A stretch of 64,000 bases of DNA from Escallonia rubra (Eukaryota > Streptophyta > Magnoliopsida > Escalloniales > Escalloniaceae). The position numbers and the translations under genes are program-made. The DNA is taken from positions 1 through 64,000 of the forward strand of contig JAVXUO010003005.1 in the NCBI GenBank assembly GCA_033065855.1, given 5' to 3'. Position 1 is the stretch's first letter. Every line of letters begins with the position of its first letter. Shown here piece by piece: positions 1-12,919 of this stretch. The notes beneath the pieces are model-generated. The model was given only the letters and a program-made list of their open reading frames with translations, did no database searches and had not been told where the DNA came from.

Positions 1-205
1 TATCATATCCCTGTCATAACACTTAATTTCAAAAGCTATCTCCATATCATATTCCTGTCCTAACACTTAATTAAATTCAAAAGCTATCTCCATATCATAT
101 TCCTGTCCTAGCACTTAATTAAATTCAAAAGCTATCTCCATATCATATTCATGTCCTAGCACTTGATTTCAAAAATTATCTCCATGTCATAATCCTGTCC
201 AAGCT
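1..205. repeat. Tandem repeat of about 48-bp units, cut by window edge
   Basis: At least four units share the phrases TATCATATTCCTGTC and AAAAGCTATCTCCA, spaced about 44 to 50 bases apart, and the array runs off the left edge. It lies beyond the 3' end of the minus-strand TNPA-like gene, where CACTA elements often carry subterminal repeats. It may therefore belong to the same element. I cannot see the left terminus, so this link is an inference. Confidence 0.7.
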
Positions 206-1413
206 GGTACTATATACATCCACCCACATTAGTTGCAAACCACGAGCAACTTATGGGAACTAGTCCTCATTCGCAGGGCTTGCATCTTGCTCCTGGCCAT
301 CATAACCATCCTACGAAATGAAACAAAGCATCATCAATGACTGAGAGGTTGTACCAAATAATTGGACTTATATTTTAAGTTAAGGAGATATATACTGTAA
401 TAATCATCCCTAATTAGCAGGCAAGGCATGTGCATCGTCAACATTCAATCAACAAAAGCTAGTAGGAGCATGCACATTCTGCTAATATTTGCAAAGAGCA
501 AACATATATAAGAACAAGGGGATGATCTTTGCAAATAGAAAAAACTGATTTGGACTCTCTTAAACTTATCATATAATGACATTATCATGTCATCCCACTA
601 GCTTGGCTCTAACTGTTGAGCAATACCAAGTCAAAAAAATCCACTCACCTGGTTAATGCTATACCCAGATCAGCTTCCAAAATACAAGGTATATGCATTA
701 AAAACTCAGCAGACCGCACACAATTAGACCCATGCATGCCCATTGCCTTATCACTTCTTTGCACAACACCACTAACACACAGTCACCTGCTGTGACCATG
801 CCTAACTGCAAAGTCCTCCCTCTTCTTTTAAAGCCATAACCCAAACACATCTTGCGCAACCATCACACCCCGCAAAGTCCCTTAGGACCAGGTTGTGTTT
901 GTTGTTGTGTTTTGGCTTGTTAGCCATTGCATAGATACAAAAGTGGGAAGGAGGGAGAGAGAGGGAGAGAGTATCCCTAATTCGCAGTTATATTGTAAGT
1001 ATCCCTAATTCGCAGGCACAACCAAGTAGTTATATTGTAAGTATCCCTAATTCGCAGGCACGTCATGTGCGTTATCATAATGCTATAAGGCACAACTACT
1101 TTTATCTCTTTTTTCTTCAGATCTGGCAAAGTACCAAGTATGCAAGTTATTTCTGAAACTTGGTTGTCATATCTAGTTTTCCTCATGGATAGCATTGGTT
1201 TCAACGTAGAGGAGAAGATTACAAAGAAACATGATGTAAATCTCTCCTAAGCGTTGGATATATCTCTAGGAAGTCATAAAATAATGAGAGCCGGCCTTGA
1301 AAGACAAAAATATAGTTACCAAGGGCAAAGCTAGTAAGAGCATACACATTATGTTAAAGTTAGCTATATGGCAGGATCTGCTATTTAAACCTAGTAGAGC
1401 ATTGGTCTTAAAG
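206..1413. other. Non-coding 3' flank of the CACTA partner gene
   Basis: No convincing gene is seen. The phrase TATCCCTAATTCGCAG occurs three times between about 970 and 1060, the last two about 42 bases apart. A related version (ATCCCTAATTAGCAGGCA) lies near 405. A GA-rich run (950-972) precedes the triplet. No CACTAC-type terminus was found here, so the element probably continues left of the window. Confidence 0.5.
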
Positions 1414-4400
1414 TTAGAAGATGATCAAACAAAGAAAAACTTCAAAACAATGAATCAGGAATCTTGCCTGACAATTGAAAGGCCTCAAATTTTGGCTCTG
1501 GGTTTGCATGAAGTTGGCCTCAAACTCATCCATCTTAGACTTGAACTGTTCCATATTAGACTTCATTCTATTGAATTCTGTAAGTTGAGACTTCATGGTA
1601 TTAAATTCTTCTAGCTGCGACTTCATGTTGTGAAGTTCTTCTACTTGAGACTTCATAGCATCAACCTCAGCGACTCTCTCTCAGCATCTTCATCTCTTCC
1701 ATAATGCTTGGAGCAGGCTCGGCACTAATCCTTTTGTTTGTGCCAAAGATGTTTGTAATGTTGGCTCCCAAACTCATGCAACGAACTCTGCCATGGGTGT
1801 CTTTTCCACAAGTTTGTGAAAGTATATCACGGCCGGTAGCAAGTATATTGCTTTCATCCTCGGATATTGCAGCGGCATCTTGTTTCTTCTTGATCTCATC
1901 CTACAAGAGAAAATTCACGTTTTGGCAAGTAACTAAAGGCCTAATTGCGCCAACGATATATAGATGTCACGTTGCCAGCTTTGTTCCAATAAACATACAA
2001 CACCATAAATCTTTTCCTAAAAAGAAGCGACTCCTCGGCATAATCCTCTAGCTAATCAATTGGCTTAAGACACCAACCAATTCAGCACAATAAGTAGATT
2101 GTATGGTCAGACCATGTCAACGTTTAATTAAACCTTACATATTACAAGTAGAGACGGTGCCAAACATAGAATAGGTTTGTGTAATTTCTGGTTTGTATGT
2201 GTCTATGTTACAAGGCTTTGGCTCAAGCCACTTCATAACATCAACTCACGTTTAATGAGTTCAAATCTTCATGCATTCATGTAGTGATTTCGCAAAGTAG
2301 TGTAGCAAAAACTATGGTTGAAAGCCACATAGATGAAGAAGTTCAGATTGCAAGCAGACTTGAGAAGTGAATGCAGTCAAGGAAACTTGCACACTTTCAT
2401 TTACATAACTAGGACTTACCAACTTCTCTTTTGCAGATTCTAGCACAGTCCCATCCTTGCAAGTGCGCGACACTACGTACATCTCAGTTCGAGAACGATT
2501 TTTTCCATCATCCAAGTACTGCCAAGTATAAAACAATAGAAAGAAGCACATGTCATTCACAGAATATACATGGCATATATTTTATGCATTTTAAATGTTC
2601 TCACCAGTTCGTGGTGCTTCCTAGGGAAAGACTTTGAGCCAAGTGTATGCCCAATCAAGTTTCCCTTCCGGTTTTTTGAGTTTTGGACTGACTCTTTCTG
2701 TTTTTTGTATTTTCGTTAGTAGATGAGGCATCAAAATCACTGAAGTGTATTATTACAACTAGTCATTTACCTTTGCTTCACTAGTTAACCAATAGTTAAC
2801 TAATGTCTCCCACTGGATTTTGTCCACCCTTAAGTCTTTCATATTGCTCAGGGATTTGGCTCGATCATTCTCTACAAAATACTTCTGCTTTAAATCATAC
2901 TTCCAACCTCTCCACATGTTGTCAAGCCTCTCAAATATATGTTTTTTTGCCATTGGGTTGTCTGTTGTGTATCGTTTCTGCAAGCATAATGTAAGAGTCA
3001 AATGGAGCAAAACCAATATGGATTTTACATCATGATTATTCAACATAGTTGATGCATTAGTTAGTGCATGTGATTACCATTTAAAGGGTAAACTGGATGG
3101 ACAATCAATTACAAAAGCAGCATATAGGGAAGAGTTATGTGTTTCAAAGATTAAATATACCATTATTTCAGCCCAAGCAACCTCCAGATCATCTTTAGTG
3201 AAATCAGAGAAGAAAGGTTGGTGGATCGGAAAGATATTGTGCTTTCGCGCTAAGGTTCCAAGCCATGCAGTCATCTCTTTCACAGCACCAATATACATCT
3301 GGCCTACATTGTTGTACCCCACATACTTTTGAGTTTCTCTTGCCCTCACATTTGCGCACATAGTGGGTCCTCTAACCTTCTTTCGCGCTGAAACAATGTA
3401 ATTTACTTAAACACAAAGCAAGCTTCCACTGAATGGCTAATTTATTTGAGATTTCATGCAACAAATGGTTAGAAAGTAATCTGCACTTACCCTAAAAAAA
3501 ACATTTGAGATTTCATCCATTGTGGTCCAACTGAACCTCGAATGAGCAGGAAACTTGGTATCGAACTGAAATGATATGTAATTAATATCTCTCGCTTGAT
3601 GCAAGCAATTTAACATCAACCCAGCGATAAAACCCACGCCATTAGGCTCATTTTTCTACCACAAATTGGTCTCTTTCTAGTTATATATGCCCCAGCTATT
3701 CCTAACTAAAAGACCCTTAATTCTAAGCACTGCATATCATATAAACAACCAGATAATGAATCCAGAAGCACAAGTTGCAAGAGTACATTGAATTCAGCCA
3801 GAACTCAACTTCAAGAACCAAACCCAAAAACCCAATAACCCTTTCAGATGCACTTATAAATCTAGAAATTGAAGTATAAGTGAATATAAAGACACAAGTA
3901 ACCAGATTATATCAGCACACTTAAGCACCGAAAGCTCAGCTGTGCAAAATGTTAAAGAAGTGAATAAGGACCATGCGGGAGTGAAGTGTAAAGTGACCTT
4001 AAGTGTCAATGTGCCTTCGCTGGTTTGAGAGAGCGCACAGACACCGGATATGATCTCATGTCCATGCCGTTCAGTCTCTCATTCTTTATATAAAATTGAA
4101 TTTATTGATTAGTGGAGGTGTCTGTGATTGAGTGGTGCATGGACTATTTAGAGGAGTATGTTGAAAGTGGCAGATTATAGATGGGTAGTGTGTTTATCCA
4201 GTGTGTGCGCGGGCACGCGTGGTGCTGAGTGTATTGCTGTGCGCGAATGTGTGATGCGTGTGCGTAGGCTGCTCGGCAGCCATTTCTTCTACGTGTGTGT
4301 ACTGCTGTGTATGCCGTTATGTGTGTGTGATGCGTGTGTGTACTGCTGTGTGTGATGCGTGTGTGCGTAGGCTGCTCGGCCGCCATATGCGAAAGTGTGT

Positions 4401-5697
4401 GTACTGCTGTGTGTGCCGTTATGTGTGTGTGATGCGTGTGTGTACTGCTGTGTGTGATGCTTGTGTGCGTAGGCTGCTCGGCCGCCATATGCAAAAGTGT
4501 GTGTACTGCTGTGTGTGCCGTTATGTGTGTGTGATGCGTGTGTACTGCTGTGTGTGCTGTTATGTGTGCGTAGGCTGCTCGGCCGCCATATGCGAAAGTG
4601 TGTGTACTGCTGTGTGTGCCGTTATGTGTGTTGGATGCGTGTGTGTACTGCTGTGTGTGTACTGCTGTGTGTGATGCGTGTGTGCGTAGGCTGCTCGGCA
4701 GCCATATGTGAAAGACTGTGTACTGCTGTGTGTGATGCGTGTGTGCGTAGGCTGCTCGGCAGCCATATGTGAAAGTGTGTGTACTGCTGTGTGTGATGCG
4801 TGTGTGTACTGCTGTGTGTGATGCGTGTGTGCGTAGGCTGCTCGGCAGCCATATGTGAAAGTGTGTACTGCTGTGTGTGATGCGTGTGTGTACTGCTGTG
4901 TGTGATGCGTGTGTGCGTAGGCTGCTCGGCAGCCATATGTGAAAGTGTGTGTACTGCTGTGTGATGCGTGTGTGTACTGCTGTGTGTGATGCGTGTGTGC
5001 GTAGGCTGCTCGGCAGCCATATGTGAAAGTGTGTGTACTGCTGTGTGTGATGCGTGTGTGTACTGCTGTGTGTGATGCGTGTGTGCGTAGGCTGCTCGGC
5101 AGCCATATGTGAAAGTGTGTGTACTGCTGTGTGTGTTTGTAACTATGCGTGTGTGATTCGTGTGTGTACTGTTGTGTGTGCCGTTATGTGTGTGTGATGC
5201 GGGTGTACTGCTGTGTGTGCCGTTATGTGTGTGTGATGCGTGTGTGTACTGCTGTAATCAGCTGTTATGTGTGCGTGATGCGTGTCTGTAGGCTGCTGGG
5301 CAGTCATGTGTGAGGGTGTCTGAATCGCTGTGTTACTGTGTGTATTATCGACCTACTTGTCTACAGTCTAACAGCGTCAATAAACTAAAATTGACAAGTA
5401 TATATCTGTAATGGACTTAACAACTCGTGTTGATTGAAAAAAGCCCTAAAGTATATGCCAGAGTTCCTGAAATATTAATGGTGAATCAGGAGTAATAAAA
5501 TCTAGAGCATTCATGAATCATTACATATATAAGAAGTAATCATTAAAACCTGTGGTTGAACCATCTTCCTGTGTCGCTGAACCCTCGACTTGTGAATCAT
5601 AGGCCTGCGTCGATGAACCATCAGTGAGTGAATCTTGGTCTTCAGCCCGTGGTGTATCAGCCTCGGCATTTAACTGTCGTCGTCGCCGTCCAGCCAT
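1414..5697 (-). CDS. CACTA second gene, TNPA-like (Transposase_24 type), multi-exon
   Basis: Exons read on the minus strand: 5697-5550 (candidate start exon, begins MAGRRRRQLN), 3565-3491, 3387-3161, 2977-2771, 2697-2605, 2518-2420, and 1900 to about 1414. The last five have matching GT/AG borders and compatible reading phases. The third holds the family motif RGPT. The fourth has the typical WRGWKYDLKQKYF and LVNYWLTSEAK blocks, and the fifth has GHTLGSKSF. This pattern is known from plant Transposase_24 proteins beside CACTA transposases, which bind element DNA. The C-terminus is a coiled coil of 10-residue MKSQLEEFN-type repeats (about 1520-1660). Reading from 1900 reaches a stop near 1670, while the coiled coil is in another frame across a GA run, so a small frameshift or unseen intron is likely. 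The joins around the first two exons do not match in phase and are tentative. Confidence 0.72.
4230..5310. repeat. GT-rich minisatellite with GGCTGCTCGGCAGCC palindrome
   Basis: About ten copies of GCGTAGGCTGCTCGGC are spaced 62 to 116 bases apart (most often 84-87 or 99-104). They are separated by runs of GTGTGTACTGCTGTGTGTGATGC-like sub-units of about 22 bases. The core contains the near-perfect palindrome GGCTGCTCGGCAGCC, or GGCTGCTCGGCCGCC in some copies. Both strands show long open frames, but these are by-products of the repeat (His/Thr-rich one way, Cys/Val-rich the other) and not genes. The array falls in the long intron between the first and second tentative exons of the TNPA-like gene. 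Confidence 0.9.
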
Positions 5698-6021
5698 GTG
5701 AAAAGAGTCTCTGCATGTAGGGCAAGCATTAACTCAAGCACCAACTGAAAAGGTCGCATTACGCATATACAATGCATGCGCGTCTCATATATTAACATGA
5801 GACATCAAATAAAATTAACTCATTTGGCAAAATTTACATGAGCATAAAAGAAAAGAAACCCTTTGGCAGTATGCTTAATTGTTACAAAACCGAACGCCTT
5901 TTTTCAACAATCATGACATTGATTCAAATAAGCATGCAAAAACATAAAGATCACGAGTCTTAATAAAAAACACATGCATTTATGAAACACTCGATCACTT
6001 ATATGTACAGATATAATCCTC

Positions 6022-6170
6022 CTATTCATCTTCATCTTCATCTTCTTCTTGATCTTCATCGTCATCAACATCTTCATCTTCTTCTTGATCTTCATCGTCA
6101 TCAACATCTTCATCTTCATCATCAAAATCCTCATCTAGATCTTCATCTTCATCTTCATCATCAAAATTAC
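6022..6170 (-). repeat. GAT/GAA microsatellite coding an acidic tail
   Basis: CATCTTCATCTTC-type repeats (plus-strand view) encode the Asp/Glu run at the transposase C-terminus. A 42-base block (CTTCTTGATCTTCATCGTCATCAACATCTTCAT type) is duplicated in tandem near 6045-6115. Acidic tails occur in related transposases, but the length here is probably expanded by slippage. Confidence 0.8.
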
Positions 6171-9100
6171 CATCCTCTTCAACATCTTCCTCAGAATTGA
6201 TATTTTCTTCTTCCTTGTCATTAAGAAAAGCACCAATTATTCTCCTGCTACTTGGGTGACCGGACTGCCCTCTCCTCTGTCTGTTTGGCACATCCCTTGG
6301 AACAACTAACTCTCCTTCTACGTCATTCCTTAGCCAAGTAATGTTGTCTATATCTAGCTCTACAGGTTGTGGCAATGGACTTGAGTTCATAAAGGGCAAA
6401 TCATTATCAATTTCAGGCTCTGCTTCAACATTCTCACACAAGTCTCGGGGCTTTGTTCGTACTACAACACGCCAACCATTATCCCTTTCATCATCAACGT
6501 AAAACACTTGTTCTACCTGAGAGGGAAATACAAATGGATCTGTCTGAAAGCCAAACCTTGTCCTGTTCACAAGCGTGTACCCGTAGCGATCAATCTTAAT
6601 CCCTCTATCGCGTGATTTAACATCGTACCATTTGCACTTAAACAACACCACCTTGCCAACCCCATAGTAATCTAACTCTAATATGCTTTCAAGAATACCA
6701 AAGTATTCCAAAAGTTGATCCACTGGGTTCGTGTCTTTGGACGAGGAATATCCACGGGTCATTGCAGTCACAACAATGCCGCTGTTTTGAGTTTTACGTT
6801 GCATCTCAAGGCTTTCCGTATGAAATCGGTACCCATTAACTAAGTAGCCCTTCCCTGTCTTGCATATATCATTTGGACCCCGTGCCAGGGCTTTAAGTTC
6901 TTTGGAGGCCCCATCTGCTGTGGATTTAATCTGCGATTACAAAGATATTAAGATAGTCTAATCACATTATGATACATATATGTTTGCATATGGGTATATA
7001 TATCTGTGTGTGATATGAATTAGATATGCTAAATCCTCACGTAATCACTAAACCACAACGGAAACTCTTTCTTTTGTGCTGTATCAACATCCCACTGCAT
7101 CATTCTTTTACGCTTTCTCATCCTTAGTTCACTGGTGTCTCTCCAAATCCTGCAACATGCACCCATCAACAAAGGGCAATGATATAGATTGTAGATCGTT
7201 ATGAGACATAATTAAACAACACGTATGACCCCATTCTTACTTGATGTACTTCTCAACCTCATCACAGTTGGATAACACATACTGATGAGCCATCTCTTTA
7301 TCCTTACAATCAATTGGAATATGCAAAGGAGTCCCTAGAAAGCGACCTCTTTGTTCAAATACAGATAAGCCTGCCCTTTGTACAATGTATCCATCGTTGT
7401 TTCTTCCGACTCGGTTCCAAGAATCATCAACATCTCTTAAGTATCTTGAGCAAAATATAAGGCACTGTTCTGCAATATAACCTTCTGCGATTGACCCTTC
7501 AGGACGACTTCTACATCTAATGTACCCTTTAATCTTGTACATATACCTATATATATCGCAGCAAAACATATTACCCCACAAATATCTGCAACTGTATAAA
7601 AGAAACACTAGTAAAATAATCATATATAACCTAAAATCCTCACCTTTCAAAAGGGAACATCTGACGATATTTCACTGGACCAGCAAGCCTAGCTTCTTCA
7701 GCTAAGTGAATCGGTAAATGCACCATTATATCAAAAAAGGATGGAGGAAATATCATCTCAAGACGACACATAATTTCTGCAATCTTCTTGTTCAACCGCT
7801 CAAAGTCTTCTACTCGGTAATTTGTCGAGCACAGATCTCTAAAGTAATGGCACAGATCAATAATAGCAGAGCATACATGCGGCGTAAGTGACCCTCTAAT
7901 TGCTAGTGGAAGTAGTTGTTGCATCAATATGTGACAATCATGGCTTTTCAACCCCGAGATCTTACGCTCTTTGACATTGACGCATCTAGATATATTTGCC
8001 GAATAACCATCCGGAACCTTTACATTCTTCAACACTTCAAGAACTTTGGTTTTCTCATCCTTTGACATGGTAAAGCATGCAGCAGGCAATTCGTATCGAT
8101 CCCCCGACGTGCCAATTGGTCTAGGATGTAATTCTGCCCTAATATTCCTATCTTGCAAGTCAAGTCGAGATTTAAGATTATCCTTTGTCTTCCCCTTCAG
8201 ACCTAATAATGTTCCCATGAGGCTATCACAAATGTTTTTCTCAATATGCATTACGTCTAAATTATGGCGATGGAGAAGGGTCTTCCAATATGACAATTCA
8301 AAGAAAATACTTTTTTTCCTCCAATTATGCGTGGCAGCTTTGGGGACGGTGTGTTTAGTTTTCTTCCCAAAAGTGACATCAATGTCTTTTATCATTTCAG
8401 CTACATCAAAACCAGAAGGTACGACAGGAGCTTCCCTGAACTCACATTCTCCATTGAAACTTCGTTTATCGCGTCTAAATTTATGATCCAACTCTAGAAA
8501 AGAACGATGTGCATTGTAACATTGCTTACCACGTATTCGTTCCGAGCACGTACTTCCCAGACAAGCTGGACACGCTAACTTACCTTTGGTGCTCCATCCA
8601 GAAATCATGGCCAATGCTGGAAAGTCACTAATGGTCCATAACACTGCTGCACGCATTGTGAATGTAGTCTTGGTAGCAGCATCATATGTTTCAACCCCAG
8701 CAAACAAGGCCTGAAGCTCCTCAATCAATGGTCTTAAATAAACATCAATATCATTCCCCGGGGAAGTCGGTCCAGGTATCAACAATGGCATAACCATATT
8801 ACACTGCTTCATACACATTGACGGGGGTAAGTTGTAAACAACCATAGTCACCGGCCATATACTATGATTCGAGCCATGGGTGAAAGGATCCATACCGTCA
8901 GTTGACAAACCAAGCCTAATGTTGCGAGGGTCAGAAGCGAATGATGGGTGCATTTCATCGAAGTGTTTCCAAGCCAAAGAGTCGGCAGGATGGCGATTTA
9001 CCCCGTCTTTTCGTCGGTTTCTATCATGCCATACCATATCAATTGCTGTTTCGGGTGACATGTACATCCTTTGTAAAGCTTGAGTTAATGAAAAGTGCCG

Positions 9101-9910
9101 CAACTGTTTAACGGCAACTTTATGACGTTTTGACTTAGAGGTTTGAACTACACTCATGTCATCTGGCTTGCCTTGTACCGTCTTCCACCTTGGTTCCTTA
9201 CAAACTGAACAAGATCTCTTCTTGTTGTTCTCCTTCCAATATAACATGCAATCGTTTGGGCACACATCAATCTTTTCATAACTAAACCCCAAGTCTCCTA
9301 TCAATTTTCTTGTTTCATAATAGTTGGCTGGCAGTTGCTCTCCGGCAGGAATTATCACTCTTAATTTGTCTATCAACGTGTCAAATGACTTGTCACTCCA
9401 CTTACTAGTACACTTCAAATTAAAAAGCCAAACAATGAAAGACAACTTAGTTTCTGACTTGCATCCTGGATACAATTCTTGGTTCGCTTCATTCATGTAC
9501 TTATCAAATTTTGCAGCCTTGGTGCAAGGATCATCTTGAAGTCGATTTCTAAGAACGTCATTAACTAGTTCAGGCATTCTATCGACTTCAACTTCGTGTA
9601 CAGGATCCCTGGTCTCAACATCATTCAAAAGCGTGTTGCCTTCACCTTGAACCTCGCCGTGATTAACCTCACCATGATCTGTCCATATTCTATAGTGATT
9701 TGCAAATCCTCTCATAACTAAATGTTCTTCGACTGTCTCCCGTTTCTGGAATAAACCATTGACACACCTTGTACAAGGACACAAAATCTCTCCTGAAGAA
9801 GTACCCACGTTACGGAATGCGAAATCAAGAAATCTATTAACACCTTGATGATAAGCTTGTGAGGCCCTTGGCAAGTTAAGCCATTCCTTGTCCATATTAG
9901 GTCCCTTCAT
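6022..9910 (-). CDS. CACTA (En/Spm) transposase, TNPD type, four exons, no internal stop
   Basis: Exons on the minus strand are 9910-7644, 7546-7241, 7149-7041 and 6930-6022. All have GT/AG introns and the phases join exactly, giving 1196 aa. The start could also be the sixth residue (MDKEWLNLPRAS), which better fits the family N-terminus. Domains: transposase-associated domain at about 6-80 with CPCTRC cysteines; Tnp2 transposase at about 280-600, including LGLSTDGMDPF, a Cys/His insert near 447-475 and HNLDVMHIEKNICDSL near 549; DUF4218 at about 655-760 ending PVKYRQMFPFERYM; DUF4216 at about 950-1040. An Asp/Glu tail follows from about 1130 to the end, encoded by a GAT/GAA microsatellite. 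The enzyme should cut and rejoin the element's ends in the nucleus. The undamaged frame is unusual for plant CACTA genes and suggests a young or recently active element. Confidence 0.9.
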
Positions 9911-10285
9911 GTAAGTAATAAATTAGTTGCAGCGTAATCATTATCTATGTGAATAAAGGAAAACATAAGTTACTTGTACAAGGTAATAGATATACCAAAC
10001 TCACCTACCACACAAGGTAACTAGACTTTGCTCCCATAAGCAGCCACTTATGGATACCATATTATTACAGCATTTCAGATTAAATGATTTGATTAGGGAG
10101 CCACTGTGATACACCAAAATCATTGCTCTCGGGTACCGTTCACAACTTAAACAGCCCCAAAAGTATATCCCTTTAAAACCCTTACCTTAACTATAGCTTC
10201 TTAATCACCAACTATACAAATTTAAGCCCTAGCTCATCATACCAGCAGTTTTTTACCGCTGCTATAGCCACAGTTTCTTGTAGTG

Positions 10286-12919
10286 ATCCCTTCATCTTGA
10301 TGATATGCTGCTACTTGCCAACTTTGGCATGTCATCTGAATCATTTAGGCAAGTCTGTATTATGAAACCTAGTGTTTCAAGTCTTATTCATGTTAGTTTT
10401 ATGATATTGAAACTCTTTTATAGCCAATGGTGTTTTGACAGTTACTGCGCTTAAATCTTAATCTGGGGTAAGACTGTTAGTTAAGTCTTGTATAAAGTGT
10501 CTTATTTTCTGTAAGCAGCTTAGAATTCGAAGTCTCCTATGTTGAAATCTTATTCCTATTACACTTGGGGGAAGTGGAGCAACCTATAGGTGTCTGGCAA
10601 AGTATTTTTATGTTTTCCTTGTGAACTTACTAGAGTTTACCTTATAATACTGACCCATGAACGATTAACATTTAGTTCATGCTCAAGATGAATGTATGAT
10701 TAGATGAAAACACATAGCAGAACTGAAGTTTGTAATTAGCCCTGTTAAAGTGTTCATTTTGCAGTTTTTTGTTTTATTGTTGTCTTTGGTTTGATGCAGG
10801 ACCTCTGAATCATTATCGCCAATTTAAGTCATGGTTTTCTTTTCTTAATTTGGAATTGTTCTGCAGGATTCGAATTGAAATGGTCCTTTTGAAATCAAAT
10901 GTTTTGAGTGAAATTCAGAGGTCCATGATGGAAGGTGGCATGCTTGTAAAGTTGATGAGCGCCAACTATATAAGTCCTACCATACTAGCTAAACTCAGCA
11001 TATCAACTTGTGCATTTCTTGGTTTCTTGGTCTCTTGGTGAGACTTGTTCTCTTGGTAAGTGTTTTTATGGTCATTCAATTTGAGTTAGTTGAGTGTTTT
11101 CATTTCTATTAACTTAAGGAACGTTTATGTGTAAACTTATATTTGACATGCTAAGCAATAACATTACAGTATGCACATAAAATCAGGCTTCTAACTGAAA
11201 GTGGCATCAAACAAAAGAACCTAAGCAAGGAAACCAATTGGCATCAAATATCAAAAATCAGGTTTCAAACTGAAAGAGGCATCAAACATAAAAATCCATT
11301 TTCTAATTGATATTCATGTACATGCAAAAAATAGTAAGTGAATTAAAGGTACCTTCAATTGCGCTTAAATGTTTTGAAGCCCCACTTTCAACAAATTCCA
11401 AACACACTAATGTGTTTTCCCCTATCAAGCCAAGCCCTGCAACAAAAGAACCTAAGCCTTATGCAAGCATCATAACAAGCATGCACCCTGAATTAAATGT
11501 TCTCAGCAAAAGGAGGAGAGGTGAAGAGAAGAAAACCAAAAGCGTCCGCAAATTATAAGCGTAAATAAAACACAAGCATCCCATTAGATGAAACATCATA
11601 AATAAATAAAAATTTTGAGAAAACATAAAACTTTTTCAAACTCCAATCTAAAGATGCACAATCTCTATCGATGAAGGAAAAAAGTTTGATATTTTGCGAG
11701 GCATGCTTCTTGCAAACTAACATTTCTTAGAGAAAGGCAAAAAGAAAATTAACTACCACATAGGATAGAAAATTTCTCGCCAGAAGATAGCCACATGACT
11801 CTACAAAAGATCATTTCAAGGGCCTATTAAAAAACTCAAAAACTTCATATGGTATCAATGTCACTCAAGATATGTGGAGATCGATCAACACAGCCACCAA
11901 CCAATCATACATACATATCGAGAGACAGAAAGATAGCTCAAACCATCAATCTACCCCAAGCTTCAGCCGATTTCAGCAAATTAAGCTGTGTATGTGTGTG
12001 TTTTAGTGTGTGATTTCAGCAAATTGAGCTGTGTAAGTGCAGATTCAGCCAATAGCAGAGTATGTGTGTGATTTCAGCATTGTTTTGCATGAAATTTTCA
12101 GAAAATTAAGCGATATATGTGTGTGAAAGAGAGGTTTCAGCAAATTGAACAATGTGTGTCTGAGATTTCAGCAGAATGAACTGTGTGCGTGTGGGTGCAT
12201 GTGTGTGTGATTTCAGCAAACTGAACTCTCTGTGTGTTTGTATACTTGGACCATAAGATATTAACAAATTGAACTCTCTCCACGTGTGTGAGAATTCAGC
12301 AGAAACACAGCGTCACACCGCTCCACATACACACACTGTTAGATTTACTAACAGTAAAACAACCAGGATGGCTCAAAGATAATTCAACAGGAATAAAGAA
12401 CATTTTCTAAACTTAGCAGGATGGATCAATGATAATGCCACCTGAATAAAGAACATATTATAAAGGGAATAAGCTCTAATTCAAAAGCAATTCATCATGT
12501 CAAAGGTAATCACAAATGAAAGCAAGTCCATATGACATATTGGCACTGCCTGCTAAGCTTATCGCTCAGAACTTTGTACTGGTGTTGATTCAGCTGCCAT
12601 TAGTACCAAGCTATGAAATAGACCTCGAAACTCGTTCCAAATCTCCTATATGACATTTCTTACTCCCATCAAATCACCTAAGTACCTCACACACACCACC
12701 AGAGTACAAAAGAAAAATAAAACTACCATTTGCCAAAGTAACTCAGGAAACCTTGTTCTCAACTTGAACATACCAATGTCCAAGACAACTCTTCAGACTT
12801 GACCTCGTCAAACCCGTCAGCGATGCAAAGTAGGTTTATTTAGTCAAACCAGGTAGCCCGAAGAACCAACCAAATCACAATTTAATGAGACCAGCCAAAT
12901 CAAATAAACAGTAAGGGAG
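10286..12919. other. Unassigned interspersed sequence with weak exon-like patch
   Basis: No gene is recognised. A short plus-strand frame at 10860-11040 follows a possible acceptor (TTCTGCAG) and reads [16 protein letters not shown] and onward, with no family match I can name. About 85 bases are imperfectly duplicated near 11185-11290 (AAAATCAGG-TTC-AACTGAAAG-GGCATCAAAC). AT-rich sequence fills most of the rest. Confidence 0.4.
11975..12260. repeat. Degenerate tandem repeat, TTTCAGCAAATTGAGCTGTG type
   Basis: Six or more imperfect copies of ATTTCAGCAAATTGAACTG followed by TGTGTGTG recur at roughly 40-50 base intervals. No coding sense is apparent. It could be the subterminal region of a transposon, but no terminus was found beside it. 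Confidence 0.65.

Larger units (their letters stand above)
7..10285 (-). mobile_element. CACTA (En/Spm) element, left end outside window
   Basis: The right terminus is TTTCTTGTAGTG ending at 10285, the inverse of CACTACAAGAAA, the hallmark CACTA end. Next to it lies the subterminal inverted motif GCAGTTTTTTACCGCTGC, typical of plant CACTA ends. Going left (the direction of transcription) come the transposase gene, an acidic-repeat tail, a minisatellite and the TNPA-like gene. No matching left end occurs before position 1, so the left coordinate is nominal. The three bases after the terminus are ATC; the target duplication cannot be checked without the other end. The element is a DNA transposon with both genes recognisable and is potentially autonomous apart from the possible frameshift in the second gene. 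Confidence 0.85.

Noticed and set aside
4144-5106. Long minus-strand open frame rich in His, Thr and Ser (about 320 codons)
   Set aside because: It lies wholly in a minisatellite; the opposite strand is equally open, and its residues mirror the CA/GT composition.
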